DNA of 49,387 nt from Chloroflexota bacterium. GTDB lineage: Bacteria > Chloroflexota > UBA6077 > CF-72. This document shows, in pieces, positions 24,344 to 33,041 of the stretch (its first letter is position 1; every line of letters begins with the position of its first letter). The stretch covers positions 1-49,387 of the forward strand of contig JAFAOS010000404.1 in the NCBI GenBank assembly GCA_019247515.1, read 5' to 3'. The notes under the pieces were generated by a model, which made no database searches, was not told where the DNA came from, and saw only the letters and a list, made by a program, of their open reading frames with translations. The position numbers and the translations under genes were made by a program.

Positions 24344-25296
24344 GCGAGTCGCCGCATGCCACCGAACAGAACGCCGACGGAGACCCCGATGAGCAGGATC
24401 ATGACCACACCGAACGCGGCAGCGTAGCCGACCCGGTCGTATGTCAGACCGGTTACGAAGATGTGCAAGTTCAAGGTAGTGCTGGCAATTCCGGGCCCAC
24501 CCGTTGTCAACAACTGAATGCCTTCGAACTTCCTGAAGGAGTCGATGAACTTGAGGATGACGGCGACTGTCAAGACGGGACGAATCGACGGAAGCGTCAC
24601 ATGCCAGAACACCTGCCACGGATTTGCACCGTCCGCTTGCGCGGCCTCCTTCAGCTCGACGGGCACGCCGAGCAAGCCCGCCAGTAGCAGGACGGCCTGG
24701 AACGGAACCCCCGTCCACATGTCGGAGATGATCACGGCCGGCATCGCCAGCGCCGGGTCGCCCAGCCACACCGGCTGCGGTAGGTGGAGTAGCCCGAGGC
24801 CGTAGTTGATCCAGCCGGCACCATTGGCGAACATGGCCCGCCAACAGAGGGCCACGACCACCGGCGCGGTCATGATCGGCAGCAGATACAGCGTCCGTAT
24901 CATGCGGAGCCCGCGCCAGGCGCCCTCCATCAAAAGCGCCAGGCCCAGGCCAACCAGCGTGTCTATGAGCGTCGTGCCCACCACCAGATACAGGGTGTTG
25001 AACACGATGCGACCGGTCTGCCGGTCGCGCAGCAGCTCGAGAAAATTGGCTGCGCCGATAAAGCGCCAGGTGTCCGAGCGGACCAGGTCGTAGTCGGTCA
25101 GGCTCAGGCCAAGGGTTGCAGCGAACGGAATCGCCGTGACCAGCAGCATGGCCGCCAGTGATGGCCAGGCGGCCATGAGCAGGAAATGGCGGTCGGTGAT
25201 CAGCGTCAGCAATGAGCCCCGGCCGCGAGTGCTGGCCGAGGCTCGGCTTTCACCGCGGCGGGATGGTGCGCTGGCGTCCAACCCGCCCGCGGCCAT
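24340..25296 (-). CDS. Carbohydrate ABC transporter permease, MalF type
   Basis: A 318-residue permease with a polar N-terminus, six or so membrane spans (first about residues 38-60) and P-x-L..M..Y.LL.P....V.... features of COG1175. The EAA motif is KEAAQADGANPWQVFWHVTLPSIRP. It lies 3 bases after the binding-protein gene and overlaps the partner permease. The T.GGPG..T..L....F segment near the C-terminus is the usual substrate-pathway region of MalF-like sugar permeases. Confidence 0.93.
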   Translation of the reverse strand: MAAGGLDASAPSRRGESRASASTRGRGSLLTLITDRHFLLMAAWPSLAAMLLVTAIPFAATLGLSLTDYDLVRSDTWRFIGAANFLELLRDRQTGRIVFNTLYLVVGTTLIDTLVGLGLALLMEGAWRGLRMIRTLYLLPIMTAPVVVALCWRAMFANGAGWINYGLGLLHLPQPVWLGDPALAMPAVIISDMWTGVPFQAVLLLAGLLGVPVELKEAAQADGANPWQVFWHVTLPSIRPVLTVAVILKFIDSFRKFEGIQLLTTGGPGIASTTLNLHIFVTGLTYDRVGYAAAFGVVMILLIGVSVGVLFGGMRRLA

Positions 25297-25298
25297 GC

Positions 25299-26678
25299 TT
25301 ACGGGTTGGGGAACGGTTTCGGATAGCCCGCCTGGGCCATGATCTGGTCCTCGCCCGCTTTCATCGTGGACATCACGTCGGCAACTGGCGTATCGCTCGT
25401 GATCAGGTCGGACAGCCCATCAGAGATCGGCGGGATGATGGCCACGCCTTCAGGGATGAACGGCAGGAGCGCCACGTTGGGGTGCGCGAGGATGTACGCC
25501 TGGGCCTCAGGGAACGTCTTCGGCAGCGCCGCGATGACAGATGGATCCTGGATGACTGACGTCCGACTCGGCGTCAGGAGCGCTTTGTTGGAGGCCGCCG
25601 ATATCTGCGTTTCCTTGCTCGTCAGATACTGCATCAACTGCCAGGCCGCCTGTTTGTGCGTCGACGAAGCATTCATCCACATCCCGAACGGCTGCACCAG
25701 CGCACAGTGATCCGGATTAGCTGGCTGACACGGCATCTCCCAGAAAGCCGTCTCGTCGGAAACCTTTGACTTGTCCGGGTCGAGCACGTCGGGAATGGTT
25801 CCGCCGTCGTCTTCCCACATCGCAACGCGTGCCTGCTGGAAGTCCTGCAGGCAATTGGTCACCAGATAGGTCGCGATGCCCTTGGGGGCGTAGTTCTGCA
25901 GCAGCTGGCGATAAAAGGTTCCGAACTGACTTGCTTGCGGTTCGGTCCCGATCAGAAAGTTCCAACTCTTGTCGAAATAGTTTCCGGTAACCGGATTGTC
26001 CCAACCAATGAACCAGTTCCAGATTTGAAAACCATCATACAGCACTTGCGACTTGTCGCCGCGGACGCAGAACCCCGCATGGTCCGGCGTGGTGAGTTTA
26101 GCGGCGTCCTGCATCAACTCGTCGGGCGTTTGCGGCGGCGCGGCGATGCCGGCATCCTGGAACATTCTGGTGTTGTAGTAGAGCAGGCCACCGCCGGTGT
26201 GGGTAGCGATACAGTACGTGGTGCCACCCTGTTGACACGCTGCTTCGATGTCGGGGGCGATGTCATTGAAGTTGTAGCTACTGGGCGTCTGGGAGGTGTC
26301 GTTGATGTAGCTGTCCAGCGGTTCGACACCACTGATGCCGACGTAATGACCGATGTTTTCTGACCCAGTGGTAAAGACATCCAGCGTCGAGTCCTTGGCA
26401 GTCAACTGGAGCGGCACCTTCTCGTCCATCGCGGCGACCGGCTGCTGGACGTAGTTGACCTGGATGCCAGTTTTCTGCCGGAAGTCGTCCATCAAAGTGG
26501 CGTAGTAGTCGAACTCGGGTACGTTGGAGTAGGTCTCGAAGGTCAGGGTGGCGCCTGCGTACGGCTGCTGCGCAGTAGTGCTTGAAGCCGCGGAGGTCGG
26601 CGCCGCGGCGCCCAAGAGTAGGGCTGCCACAACTGGACCAATGCTCAGACCCTTCGCGGCGCTGAATCTAGGTCTCAT
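25299..26678 (-). CDS. Extracellular sugar-binding protein, family 1
   Basis: A 459-residue SBP_bac_1 protein. The N-terminal signal peptide (RFSAAKGL, then a hydrophobic core ending near AAAPTSAASS) lacks a lipobox Cys, so it is probably cleaved by signal peptidase I. The mature part begins with TLTFETYSNVPEFDYYATLMDDFRQKTGIQVNYVQQP, the usual opening lobe strand and helix. Later come YYNTRMFQDAGIAAPPQTPDEL and the C-terminal KQAAWQLMQYLTSKETQ. AGGAG lies 9 bases before the start. First gene of the sugar uptake operon, divergent from a short-chain dehydrogenase that may act on the imported substrate. Confidence 0.92.
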   Translation of the reverse strand: MRPRFSAAKGLSIGPVVAALLLGAAAPTSAASSTTAQQPYAGATLTFETYSNVPEFDYYATLMDDFRQKTGIQVNYVQQPVAAMDEKVPLQLTAKDSTLDVFTTGSENIGHYVGISGVEPLDSYINDTSQTPSSYNFNDIAPDIEAACQQGGTTYCIATHTGGGLLYYNTRMFQDAGIAAPPQTPDELMQDAAKLTTPDHAGFCVRGDKSQVLYDGFQIWNWFIGWDNPVTGNYFDKSWNFLIGTEPQASQFGTFYRQLLQNYAPKGIATYLVTNCLQDFQQARVAMWEDDGGTIPDVLDPDKSKVSDETAFWEMPCQPANPDHCALVQPFGMWMNASSTHKQAAWQLMQYLTSKETQISAASNKALLTPSRTSVIQDPSVIAALPKTFPEAQAYILAHPNVALLPFIPEGVAIIPPISDGLSDLITSDTPVADVMSTMKAGEDQIMAQAGYPKPFPNP

Positions 26679-26753
26679 GGCATCTATCTCCTGACGTCAG
26701 TGTAGATTCGGGCAGCGCGAGCATCGCGCAACCGACAGCGAGATGTCAAGCGG

Positions 26754-26816
26754 ATTGTGAACAATACCGTGTTCGCGATGCGCATGTACCACGCGTTCAT
26801 GCGAGTTGTTGACAAT
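26754..26816. promoter_or_regulatory. Two TTGTnnACAA dyads in the divergent sugar-ABC/SDR intergenic region
   Basis: ATTGT-GA-ACAAT (26754-26765) and GTTGT-TG-ACAAT (26805-26816) share a TTGTnnACAA core; centres are 51 bp apart, about five helical turns. A TTGACA hexamer on the minus strand (26749-26744) lies next to the first dyad, as for a promoter of the ABC operon. Such dyads fit GntR/FadR-type or LacI-type operators. No regulator gene adjoins. Confidence 0.5.
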
Positions 26817-26822
26817 CAAGGT

Positions 26823-27656
26823 ATGCTGGCCGCCGTGAACGCTCAGCCGCTCACCGACCTCTTCCGACTCGACGGCCGGGTCGCCCTCATCACGGGTGCC
26901 GCAGGCGCATTCGGGCGCGCGATCGCGCTCGGCTTTGCCAGTGTCGGCGCGCGTGTGTTTCTGACGGACCTGAATGCAGACGGGCTCGAGGAATCGGTCG
27001 CGCACGTGCGCGATGCCGGCGGCACGTGCGCTTCGGCGCCCGGCGACAGCGGATCAAACTCGGACGTCCAGGCGGTCTTCGAGCGGCTCGACCGCGAGTT
27101 CGGCCAGATCGACATTCTGGTCAACAACGCGGGTCGCAATCCGATGCAAGGCCGGCCCGAGGAGTTTCCTCTCGACATCTGGGAAAGTGTCCTGCGTACC
27201 AACCTCACCGGTTACTTCCTGTTTGCTCGCGCGGCCGGCGCCCGCATGATCGCGCGCGGCGAGGGGGGCGCCATCGTCAACGTCAGCTCGATCGCCAGCG
27301 CGTCTTCGCTCGGTCGCGGCAATCTCGCGTACGCGACCAGCAAGAGCGGCGTGAACCAGCTGACACGTGAGCTGGCAGTTGAGTGGGCGCGTCACCGCGT
27401 ACGCGTGAACGCCATCCAACCGTGCCAGTTTCTGAATGCGGGTTGGCGGTCTATGGTGGGCGACCCGAATCGCGCGCCCCTCGTGGAGCGCGTACTCTCA
27501 GGCATCCCGATAGGGCGCATGGGGGAGCCGGAGGAGATCGTCGGCCCGGTGCTCTTTCTGGTCTCGGACGCGGCTTCGATGGTGACCGGCGTGCTGCTGC
27601 CGGTCGACGGCGGCAACCTTGCTCTGAACCCGACGGGCACGCTGTCGGCGGAGTAA
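26823..27656 (+). CDS. Short-chain dehydrogenase/reductase (SDR)
   Basis: A classical SDR of 277 residues from ATG 26823 (GTG 26838 is an alternative). The longer frame from 26757 would run through the operator dyads and is less likely. Motifs are the cofactor loop TGAAGAFGRAIALGF (TGxxxGxG), the DLNAD acidic end of strand 2 favouring NAD(H), NNAGRNP, the catalytic Ser in NVSSIAS, and Y-x3-K in YATSKSG. The end is GVLLPVDGGNLAL. Gluconate 5-dehydrogenase/sugar-alcohol dehydrogenase-like enzymes look like this. Divergence from a sugar ABC operon suggests oxidation or reduction of the imported sugar or polyol. Confidence 0.92.
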   Translation: MLAAVNAQPLTDLFRLDGRVALITGAAGAFGRAIALGFASVGARVFLTDLNADGLEESVAHVRDAGGTCASAPGDSGSNSDVQAVFERLDREFGQIDILVNNAGRNPMQGRPEEFPLDIWESVLRTNLTGYFLFARAAGARMIARGEGGAIVNVSSIASASSLGRGNLAYATSKSGVNQLTRELAVEWARHRVRVNAIQPCQFLNAGWRSMVGDPNRAPLVERVLSGIPIGRMGEPEEIVGPVLFLVSDAASMVTGVLLPVDGGNLALNPTGTLSAE

Positions 27657-27827
27657 AGATCAATTCAGGCCGGGGTGACCGGATCGGGAAGGCCACGCCC
27701 GGCTGCGAGAGGGCGTTACGTATCGCATCCAGGCAGCTGGACCGCCACTGGTACTCATGCCGCTGTTTGCCTAACGAGCTGGCCGCCGGGCAGCCTCAGC
27801 GAACTGGTAGTCACCTTCGCCGGGTCA

Positions 27828-27856
27828 TGGACAAACCCAGGACAAATCCGTGATAC
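27828..27856 (+). promoter_or_regulatory. carH promoter overlapped by 11-bp direct repeats (putative CarH operator)
   Basis: TGGACA (27828-27833), a 17-base spacer and TGATAC (27851-27856) form a good sigma-70-type promoter 29 bases before the carH ATG. GGACAAA occurs at 27829-27835 and again at 27840-27846, exactly 11 bp apart, with a degenerate third repeat (TGATACC) over the -10. Thermus CarH is known to bind tandem 11-bp direct repeats with an ACA core, so autorepression in the dark is predicted. Confidence 0.6.
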
Positions 27857-27884
27857 CTCGCCTACAACTGGTAGGCTCGTGGTA

Positions 27885-28865
27885 ATGCCTGCCAGCAACG
27901 CGTCGGACGCACCCCTGTACAACACCGCGGCGGTCGTGCAGCGCACGGGTATACCGGCGACCACTATCCGGGCATGGGAGCGACGCTACGGCTACCCGAT
28001 GCCCGCGCGCGACGCAGGTAAGCAGCGACTGTACTCCGAGCGCGACATCGAGGGTATTCGCTGGCTGAGTGACCAGACCACGCGCGGCGTCGCGATCAGC
28101 CGGGCGATTGCCATGCTGCGCAGCGGTTACGCTGGCCCCGAGGTGTCAGCGAGTGGGGCTGCGGCGGCAGCGCCGCGTTCGTTCGCCTCACTGCGCTCGG
28201 ACGTGCTCAGCGCGCTACTCGCTCTGGATCCGCGGCGGGCCGAGGCGGTCCTGCAAGAAGCGTTCGCGTTGTTTTCGGTCAAAGACGTCTGCCTGCAGGT
28301 ATTCGAGCCACTTCTTATCGAGGTCGGTGACCGCTGGCACGCCGGGGAGCTGTCGGTCGCCGCCGAACACTACATCACCTCCTTCATCCGTTCCAGGTTG
28401 TTTGCGCTCTTGCACGCGTATCAACGGCCCGAGGTGGACGGACCTCTCGTCTTCACCGCCTGCGCGCCGGGTGAATGGCACGAGATTGGGATCGTGCTGG
28501 TCTCGATCTTTCTGGCGCGGCGCGGCGTCGCGGTGCGCTACCTCGGGCCGAACCTGCCGCTGGAGGCGCTAGCCGAGTTGGTCGCGCAACAACATCCGTC
28601 GGTGGTGGCGCTTTCGGCCCAGAGCCGCGAGGCGGCGCGTGCGCTCAGGGGCGCGGCGCAGATGCTGTCGCAGGGCGCACCGCCGCACCCGCGCGTGGTG
28701 TTCGGGGGTCAGGCCTACAATGGGGATGCCGCATTGCGCGAGTCCATGGACGGCACGTATGTGGGACCGAATGCCGACGCCGCGGCCGACGCGATCGCGA
28801 ACATGGTGGCGCGAACGAACGGAGCCTCCGAGCGGAGCAGGCAGTCAGCCCGGCGGCGTCGATAA
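27885..28865 (+). CDS. carH: MerR-type, B12-binding photoreceptor repressor (CarH/LitR-like)
   Basis: A 326-residue protein. The N-terminal winged helix (LYNTAAVVQRTGIPATTIRAWERRYG) is MerR-type. It is followed by a four-helix B12-capping domain with W151-H152 and E161-H162, in the same spacing as W131, H132, E141 and H142 of Thermus CarH. The cobalamin Rossmann domain has E197-W-H199-E-I-G202, where His199 is the lower cobalt ligand. This predicts an adenosylcobalamin-dependent tetramer that represses in the dark and falls apart in light. I take ATG 27885; upstream codons lie in the promoter. It is convergent with the crt operon, overlapping the acyltransferase end by 21 bases. Confidence 0.85.
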   Translation: MPASNASDAPLYNTAAVVQRTGIPATTIRAWERRYGYPMPARDAGKQRLYSERDIEGIRWLSDQTTRGVAISRAIAMLRSGYAGPEVSASGAAAAAPRSFASLRSDVLSALLALDPRRAEAVLQEAFALFSVKDVCLQVFEPLLIEVGDRWHAGELSVAAEHYITSFIRSRLFALLHAYQRPEVDGPLVFTACAPGEWHEIGIVLVSIFLARRGVAVRYLGPNLPLEALAELVAQQHPSVVALSAQSREAARALRGAAQMLSQGAPPHPRVVFGGQAYNGDAALRESMDGTYVGPNADAAADAIANMVARTNGASERSRQSARRRR

Positions 28866-29543
28866 GTCGCGCACGGCGGACTCCAGCCGCGCCATTGCCG
28901 CCCGCCGCTCGACACGTCCCGCGCGAGCATGCCGATGTGGTGCGCCGAATCGGACCCATATGCTCCAGGTTCCTGCATCGCGCCGGGCGTACGCCAATCC
29001 GACCGGTACGAGCGGCACTTCGCACCTTGCTCGTTCGGCGAGAACGAGGAAGCCAGGATCAAACGGCAGAATCGCATCGATCTTCGACCGCCTTGATGGC
29101 CGCGGATCGATGACCGGGTATCCCTCGGGAAAGACCAGGAGGACTCGGCCTTCCTCCAGAAGTTCCAGGCTAGCTGTGTATCCCTCGCGGTTGACGCGCC
29201 AGGAGACGCCACGCCGCCACACCATCGGCCAGCGCGCTGCCGCGGCTAGTCGGCGCATGAGCGCCAGGCGCCACCCGTCACCCAACCAATCCGCGGCTAT
29301 GAGCACATGGACCTCGCGCGGCACTGTTGTCAGAATCGCGGCTGCGTCATACAGGTGGTGGTAGTGGCGCGCCACCAGGATGGCGGGACCAGTGTGGGGG
29401 ACCTTTTCCAACCCCGCAACGTGCAGGTCCCCGTTGCGCTCAACGAGGGCGCGTGCAAGTTGACGTCGGCTCCACGCGCCGATGCGTCTCTCCAGCCGAT
29501 CGCGGCTTGGCCCAGACGAAGGCCAGCGGCGGGCTGTAACCAC
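28845..29543 (-). CDS. PlsC-like acyltransferase in the carotenoid operon
   Basis: A 232-residue protein from GTG 29543, two bases after the cruF-like stop. The acyltransferase block I reads VARHYHHLYDAAAIL. The His-to-Asp spacing is one residue longer than the textbook HX4D, a variant I have seen annotated as lysophospholipid acyltransferase. Block III is VLLVFPEGYPVIDPR and block IV is ...LVPVGLAYA. No clear transmembrane segment. The position at the end of an operon with crtB, crtI, a glycosyltransferase and cruF suggests acylation of a carotenoid glycoside (CruD-like role), but phospholipid acylation is possible. Confidence 0.75.
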   Translation of the reverse strand: MVTARRWPSSGPSRDRLERRIGAWSRRQLARALVERNGDLHVAGLEKVPHTGPAILVARHYHHLYDAAAILTTVPREVHVLIAADWLGDGWRLALMRRLAAAARWPMVWRRGVSWRVNREGYTASLELLEEGRVLLVFPEGYPVIDPRPSRRSKIDAILPFDPGFLVLAERARCEVPLVPVGLAYARRDAGTWSIWVRFGAPHRHARAGRVERRAAMARLESAVRDLSTPPG

Positions 29544-29545
29544 TG

Positions 29546-30367
29546 TCAGACAGCGAGGCGGGGACGCAGACCCGGGCTGGCGCGGCGCCAGCCAAGCACC
29601 GCCGCGATCGTCGTGGCTGCCAGCGCCACGACGATGGGCACCCAGACGTCACCCGCGGCACTGAGCACGATCGCAAACGCGAGATTCAGCACATATACCG
29701 TCAGCGGAAAACCAGGCGAGACGATCGCGTGATCGGAGCGCCACAGCCATCGACTGAGGCCCATGAACAACGCGCCGGTGGCGGTCCAGCCGGCGAAATT
29801 CTGGATCGGCATCCCGAAATATGGCCCGGACTGGTGCCATACCCAGAAGACCAGGGCCAGGCCCGAATGGGCCATGGCCGGGTCGAGCACCAGGTCCCAC
29901 GCGGTGAGCAGATAGGCACCCAGTATCAGGCTCCAGACCGGCCGGCCTTTGGCCAGGACGCTGCCCAGCATGAACGACGCCAGGCCCATGTAGAACCACG
30001 ACAGCGGAATGGAAAACGGGACGCGGCCCAGCACTTTGTAGCCGAGGCCGGTGGTGTACTCGTAATTGCCGAACGGATAGCCCGTGCCGGTGCCGATCAA
30101 CTCGGCACTTAGCGATAACCCGCATGCCAGCACAAAGAAGATCAGCGTGCGCCGCCACCCGAGCGCTACCACCGAAAACGCGAACATCGCCGCGGCGCCC
30201 AGCACCATGTGCAGCGGGCCGGCGTACTGCATGCCGAAGGCGAAGACCTGTCGGCCGACGGGCTCGGACGACCATAGCTCCGGATGGGGCAAGGCGATCA
30301 GCATGCCGCCGAGACCAAACACGAGTGCCACAGCGTGGCCGATGAGGAGGAGGCGGGCAACAGTCAT
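29546..30367 (-). CDS. cruF: CruF-like carotenoid hydratase, integral membrane
   Basis: A 273-residue polytopic membrane protein of the COG2324/DUF422 family, with about seven hydrophobic segments. Diagnostic blocks are SLSAELIGTGTGYPFGNYEYT, LG.KVLGRVPFSIPLSWFYMG, TAWDLVLDPAMA..G.W-like WVWHQSGPYFGMPIQNFAGW and the Asp/Glu residues in these loops. Family members hydrate the 1,2 double bond of lycopene-type ends or C50 bisanhydrobacterioruberin. It overlaps the glycosyltransferase gene by four bases, consistent with making a hydroxylated end group that is then glycosylated. Confidence 0.82.
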   Translation of the reverse strand: MTVARLLLIGHAVALVFGLGGMLIALPHPELWSSEPVGRQVFAFGMQYAGPLHMVLGAAAMFAFSVVALGWRRTLIFFVLACGLSLSAELIGTGTGYPFGNYEYTTGLGYKVLGRVPFSIPLSWFYMGLASFMLGSVLAKGRPVWSLILGAYLLTAWDLVLDPAMAHSGLALVFWVWHQSGPYFGMPIQNFAGWTATGALFMGLSRWLWRSDHAIVSPGFPLTVYVLNLAFAIVLSAAGDVWVPIVVALAATTIAAVLGWRRASPGLRPRLAV

Positions 30368-31515
30368 ACGGCGAGGATCGAGCCCTTCTCACGAACGTAG
30401 GAACGGTCGCGCCACGTGTGGCGCCGAACCAGCGCGCTCCGCCACAGCGCCAACGCGACAGGAACGTCGCTAACAGGAGAAAGCCAGAAACTCCACGGCC
30501 GGTGCGAATAGGCCCGCGCGATCCCGCACAGCACACCGATGCGCATCGCCATCAGCAGGACATTCACCCGCCGCAGCATGCCGCGCGACGGGAACGGCAG
30601 GACCACTAGCGGTAGCGTCTGCACGAACACCACCTCGAGCAACCCCAGCCAACCCTGAATGCCGAATAAGGCATCGCGTGCGGTGAGCGAGCGCGGCCAA
30701 TTCTGCCAGGCGTCGCGCCAATCGGCGTACATCTCGGCTTCGATCAGACCGTCCTCCGCTTCAAAGAAGCCGACGCGTTCGCCAGCGCGCGCTGCGAGGC
30801 GTGCCAGCGTGATGTCCTCGCACAGTGAGCCGCGTGCGGCCTCGAAGCCGCCCAGCGTGCGCAGAAGCTCGCGCTGAATCAGGCAGCACTGGCCGTTAGC
30901 CAGCACGCCAGACGGGCTGGACACTGAAGCGTTGGGCCGCCCGAAGCGATACACCAGGCTGGCGAGCATCGTCGGATGAACCAACCCTTGCAGTGCATCG
31001 GGCACATGCTGTCGGGTGGCGACGCTCAGCAAACGCACGTTCCGCTCGCGAGCGCGTGCCGCAAGCGCAGCGCCGAGCGCAGGCGCAGGTGCGACGTCAG
31101 CATCGAGCGTCAGCACCCACTCGGACGATGCGCCAAGCGCGCGCTCGCCATGATGCAGGCCCCAGATCTTGCCATTCCAATCCTCTGGGGCTGGACCGGC
31201 CTGGATCAGACGAATACGGCCCTCGCGTCGCGCATACTCGCGCACCACATCGCACGTGGCGTCGCGCGAGCCGGAGTCTACGAACAGGATTTCGCCGACT
31301 TGCGGGCCCTGTGTCATGACTCCTTCAAGACACCGGCGCACACGGTTGGCTTCGTTGAGGACCGGCACGATAATGCCGAGACTGCCAGCCGGGATCGCCG
31401 CGTCAGGCGCTGAACGGATCGGGGTGTCGCGGCCGGTGCGCAACAGGCGGCAGCCCACGCGCACACCCAGCACTGCCTGCACCACCGCGAGGATGAGTCC
31501 GAACGGACCGCTCAT
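30364..31515 (-). CDS. Family 2 glycosyltransferase of the carotenoid operon
   Basis: A 383-residue GT-A protein with an N-terminal hydrophobic segment, nucleotide-binding opening SLGIIVPVLNEANRVRRCLEGV, FVDSGSRDAT, the DXD motif in LTLDADVAP and the acceptor-site CEDITLARLA (ED) followed by W...W-type QNWPRSL. Several membrane segments follow (LPLVVLPFP, VNVLLMAMRIGVL). It resembles CruC/CrtQ and hopanoid-type HpnB transferases. It sits between crtI (4-base overlap) and cruF, so glycosylation of a carotenoid hydroxyl is the likely task. Confidence 0.82.
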   Translation of the reverse strand: MSGPFGLILAVVQAVLGVRVGCRLLRTGRDTPIRSAPDAAIPAGSLGIIVPVLNEANRVRRCLEGVMTQGPQVGEILFVDSGSRDATCDVVREYARREGRIRLIQAGPAPEDWNGKIWGLHHGERALGASSEWVLTLDADVAPAPALGAALAARARERNVRLLSVATRQHVPDALQGLVHPTMLASLVYRFGRPNASVSSPSGVLANGQCCLIQRELLRTLGGFEAARGSLCEDITLARLAARAGERVGFFEAEDGLIEAEMYADWRDAWQNWPRSLTARDALFGIQGWLGLLEVVFVQTLPLVVLPFPSRGMLRRVNVLLMAMRIGVLCGIARAYSHRPWSFWLSPVSDVPVALALWRSALVRRHTWRDRSYVREKGSILAV

Positions 31516-33041
31516 ACCGCGGCGTTCTCCGCAAGGAGCGGTTGCATGGTGGCGGGCAACTCCTGCGCGATCAGCTCAGAAGTGATTTTTGCCGACAGCA
31601 AGACCCCCGGCAGTCCCGCCCCTGGATGCGTTCCGGCACCCACGAGGTACAGACCGGCGACGTCCTCCGAAACGTTGTGGGGGCGGAACCAGCCACTCTG
31701 CAGAAGCGTCGGCTCAATGGAAAATGCCGAGCCGAGATAGCTGGACAGGTCGTCCCGAAAATCCAGTGGTGTGAACCACCGTTCCGCCCGTATCGACTCC
31801 TGCAGCCCCGTCAATCCGAAGTCATGCTCGAGAAACTGCACAATCCGATCACGGAATGCCTGCGCCTGAGATCGCCAGTCGATACCAGCCCCGAGGTGCG
31901 GTACCGGAGCCAGCACGTACAGGCTTTCTCCACCTGCTGGGGCCATACTCGGGTCGCTGCGCGTCGGCGCGTGCAGGTACAGGCTCATGTCCGGCGGCAG
32001 GCCGTGTCCGTCGAAGATGTCGCGGATCAAGCCGCGATAGCGCGCCGCCATGACGATGGTGTGGTGCAGCAGTCTGTCTGGATATTGTCGGTCCAGTCCC
32101 AGGTACAGCAGAAAACAGCTCATCGAATAGCGGTAGCGACGCAGGCGCCGGTCGGTCATGCGCGTGCGAAAGCGGGCCGGCACCAGCTGCGTGTAGGCCG
32201 AAGTGACGTCGGCGTTGAGCACCACCGCGTCGGCGGCCAGCGTTTCACCGCTCCTCAACCGGACTCCAACGGCACGCTTTGTGTCGTCAATCAGTACTTG
32301 CTCAACCGGCGCTGAAAGCCGAACCCGACCGCCCAGGCGCTCGAACAGTCGGTGCATCGCTTGAACAACCGAGTACATGCCCCCTCGCGCGAACCAGACG
32401 CCACCCTGCCGCTCGAGATACGGAACAATGGAATAGATGGCGCTGGCTCGGAACGGGTTGCCGCCAATAAACAGCGGATGGAAGCTGAAGACCGACCGCA
32501 ACTGCGGATCGCGAAAGAAGCGCGATACGAAGTCGTAGACACTCTGGGCGGCATTGAGCCGCAAGAGCTCCGGCACCAGCTTCACAAACGTACTGAGACG
32601 ATGGAACGACTGATTGGCCAGGTCCTCGAAGGCGCGCTGATAGATCCGGCGGGTGGCATGCATGAAGCGACGGTAGCCGTCTACTGCGCCGGGATCGAAA
32701 CTCCGCAGTTGTGCCTCCACCTGCTGAGGGGTGCCACCGTAGTCGAAGTAGCGTCCGTCCGCGAAATAGATGCGGTAATACGGTGTGAGCGCGAGCAGGT
32801 CCACGTCATCTTGCAGCCGGGCGCCGGCGCCGGACCAGAGCTCCTCCAGCAGGTGTGGGGCGGTGATGATGCTCGGTCCGGTATCGAAGGTGAAGCCGTT
32901 CGTCTTGATCTGGCCGGCGCGCCCGCCAGGTTGAGCCCGTTTTTCGAGTAGGGTGACCTGCTGGCCCGCCGCTTGCAGGCGGATTGCGCTCGCCAGCCCC
33001 CCAAAACCGGCGCCGACCACGATGACGTTCGAGCGGGTCAT
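31512..33041 (-). CDS. crtI: Phytoene desaturase (CrtI-type FAD oxidoreductase)
   Basis: A 509-residue flavoprotein. The N-terminal dinucleotide fold NVIVVGAGFGGLASAIRLQAAG..V.LLEK is followed by PGGRAGQI..GF.FDTGPSIIT, the CrtI signature. The C-terminal bacterial-type phytoene dehydrogenase motif is LYLVGAGTHPGAGLPGVLLSAKIT. It catalyses successive desaturation of phytoene to lycopene-type polyenes at the membrane. The start overlaps the crtB end by four bases. C30 desaturases (CrtN) are similar, but pairing with a crtB-like synthase and cruF favours the C40 or C50 pathway. Confidence 0.93.
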   Translation of the reverse strand: MTRSNVIVVGAGFGGLASAIRLQAAGQQVTLLEKRAQPGGRAGQIKTNGFTFDTGPSIITAPHLLEELWSGAGARLQDDVDLLALTPYYRIYFADGRYFDYGGTPQQVEAQLRSFDPGAVDGYRRFMHATRRIYQRAFEDLANQSFHRLSTFVKLVPELLRLNAAQSVYDFVSRFFRDPQLRSVFSFHPLFIGGNPFRASAIYSIVPYLERQGGVWFARGGMYSVVQAMHRLFERLGGRVRLSAPVEQVLIDDTKRAVGVRLRSGETLAADAVVLNADVTSAYTQLVPARFRTRMTDRRLRRYRYSMSCFLLYLGLDRQYPDRLLHHTIVMAARYRGLIRDIFDGHGLPPDMSLYLHAPTRSDPSMAPAGGESLYVLAPVPHLGAGIDWRSQAQAFRDRIVQFLEHDFGLTGLQESIRAERWFTPLDFRDDLSSYLGSAFSIEPTLLQSGWFRPHNVSEDVAGLYLVGAGTHPGAGLPGVLLSAKITSELIAQELPATMQPLLAENAAV

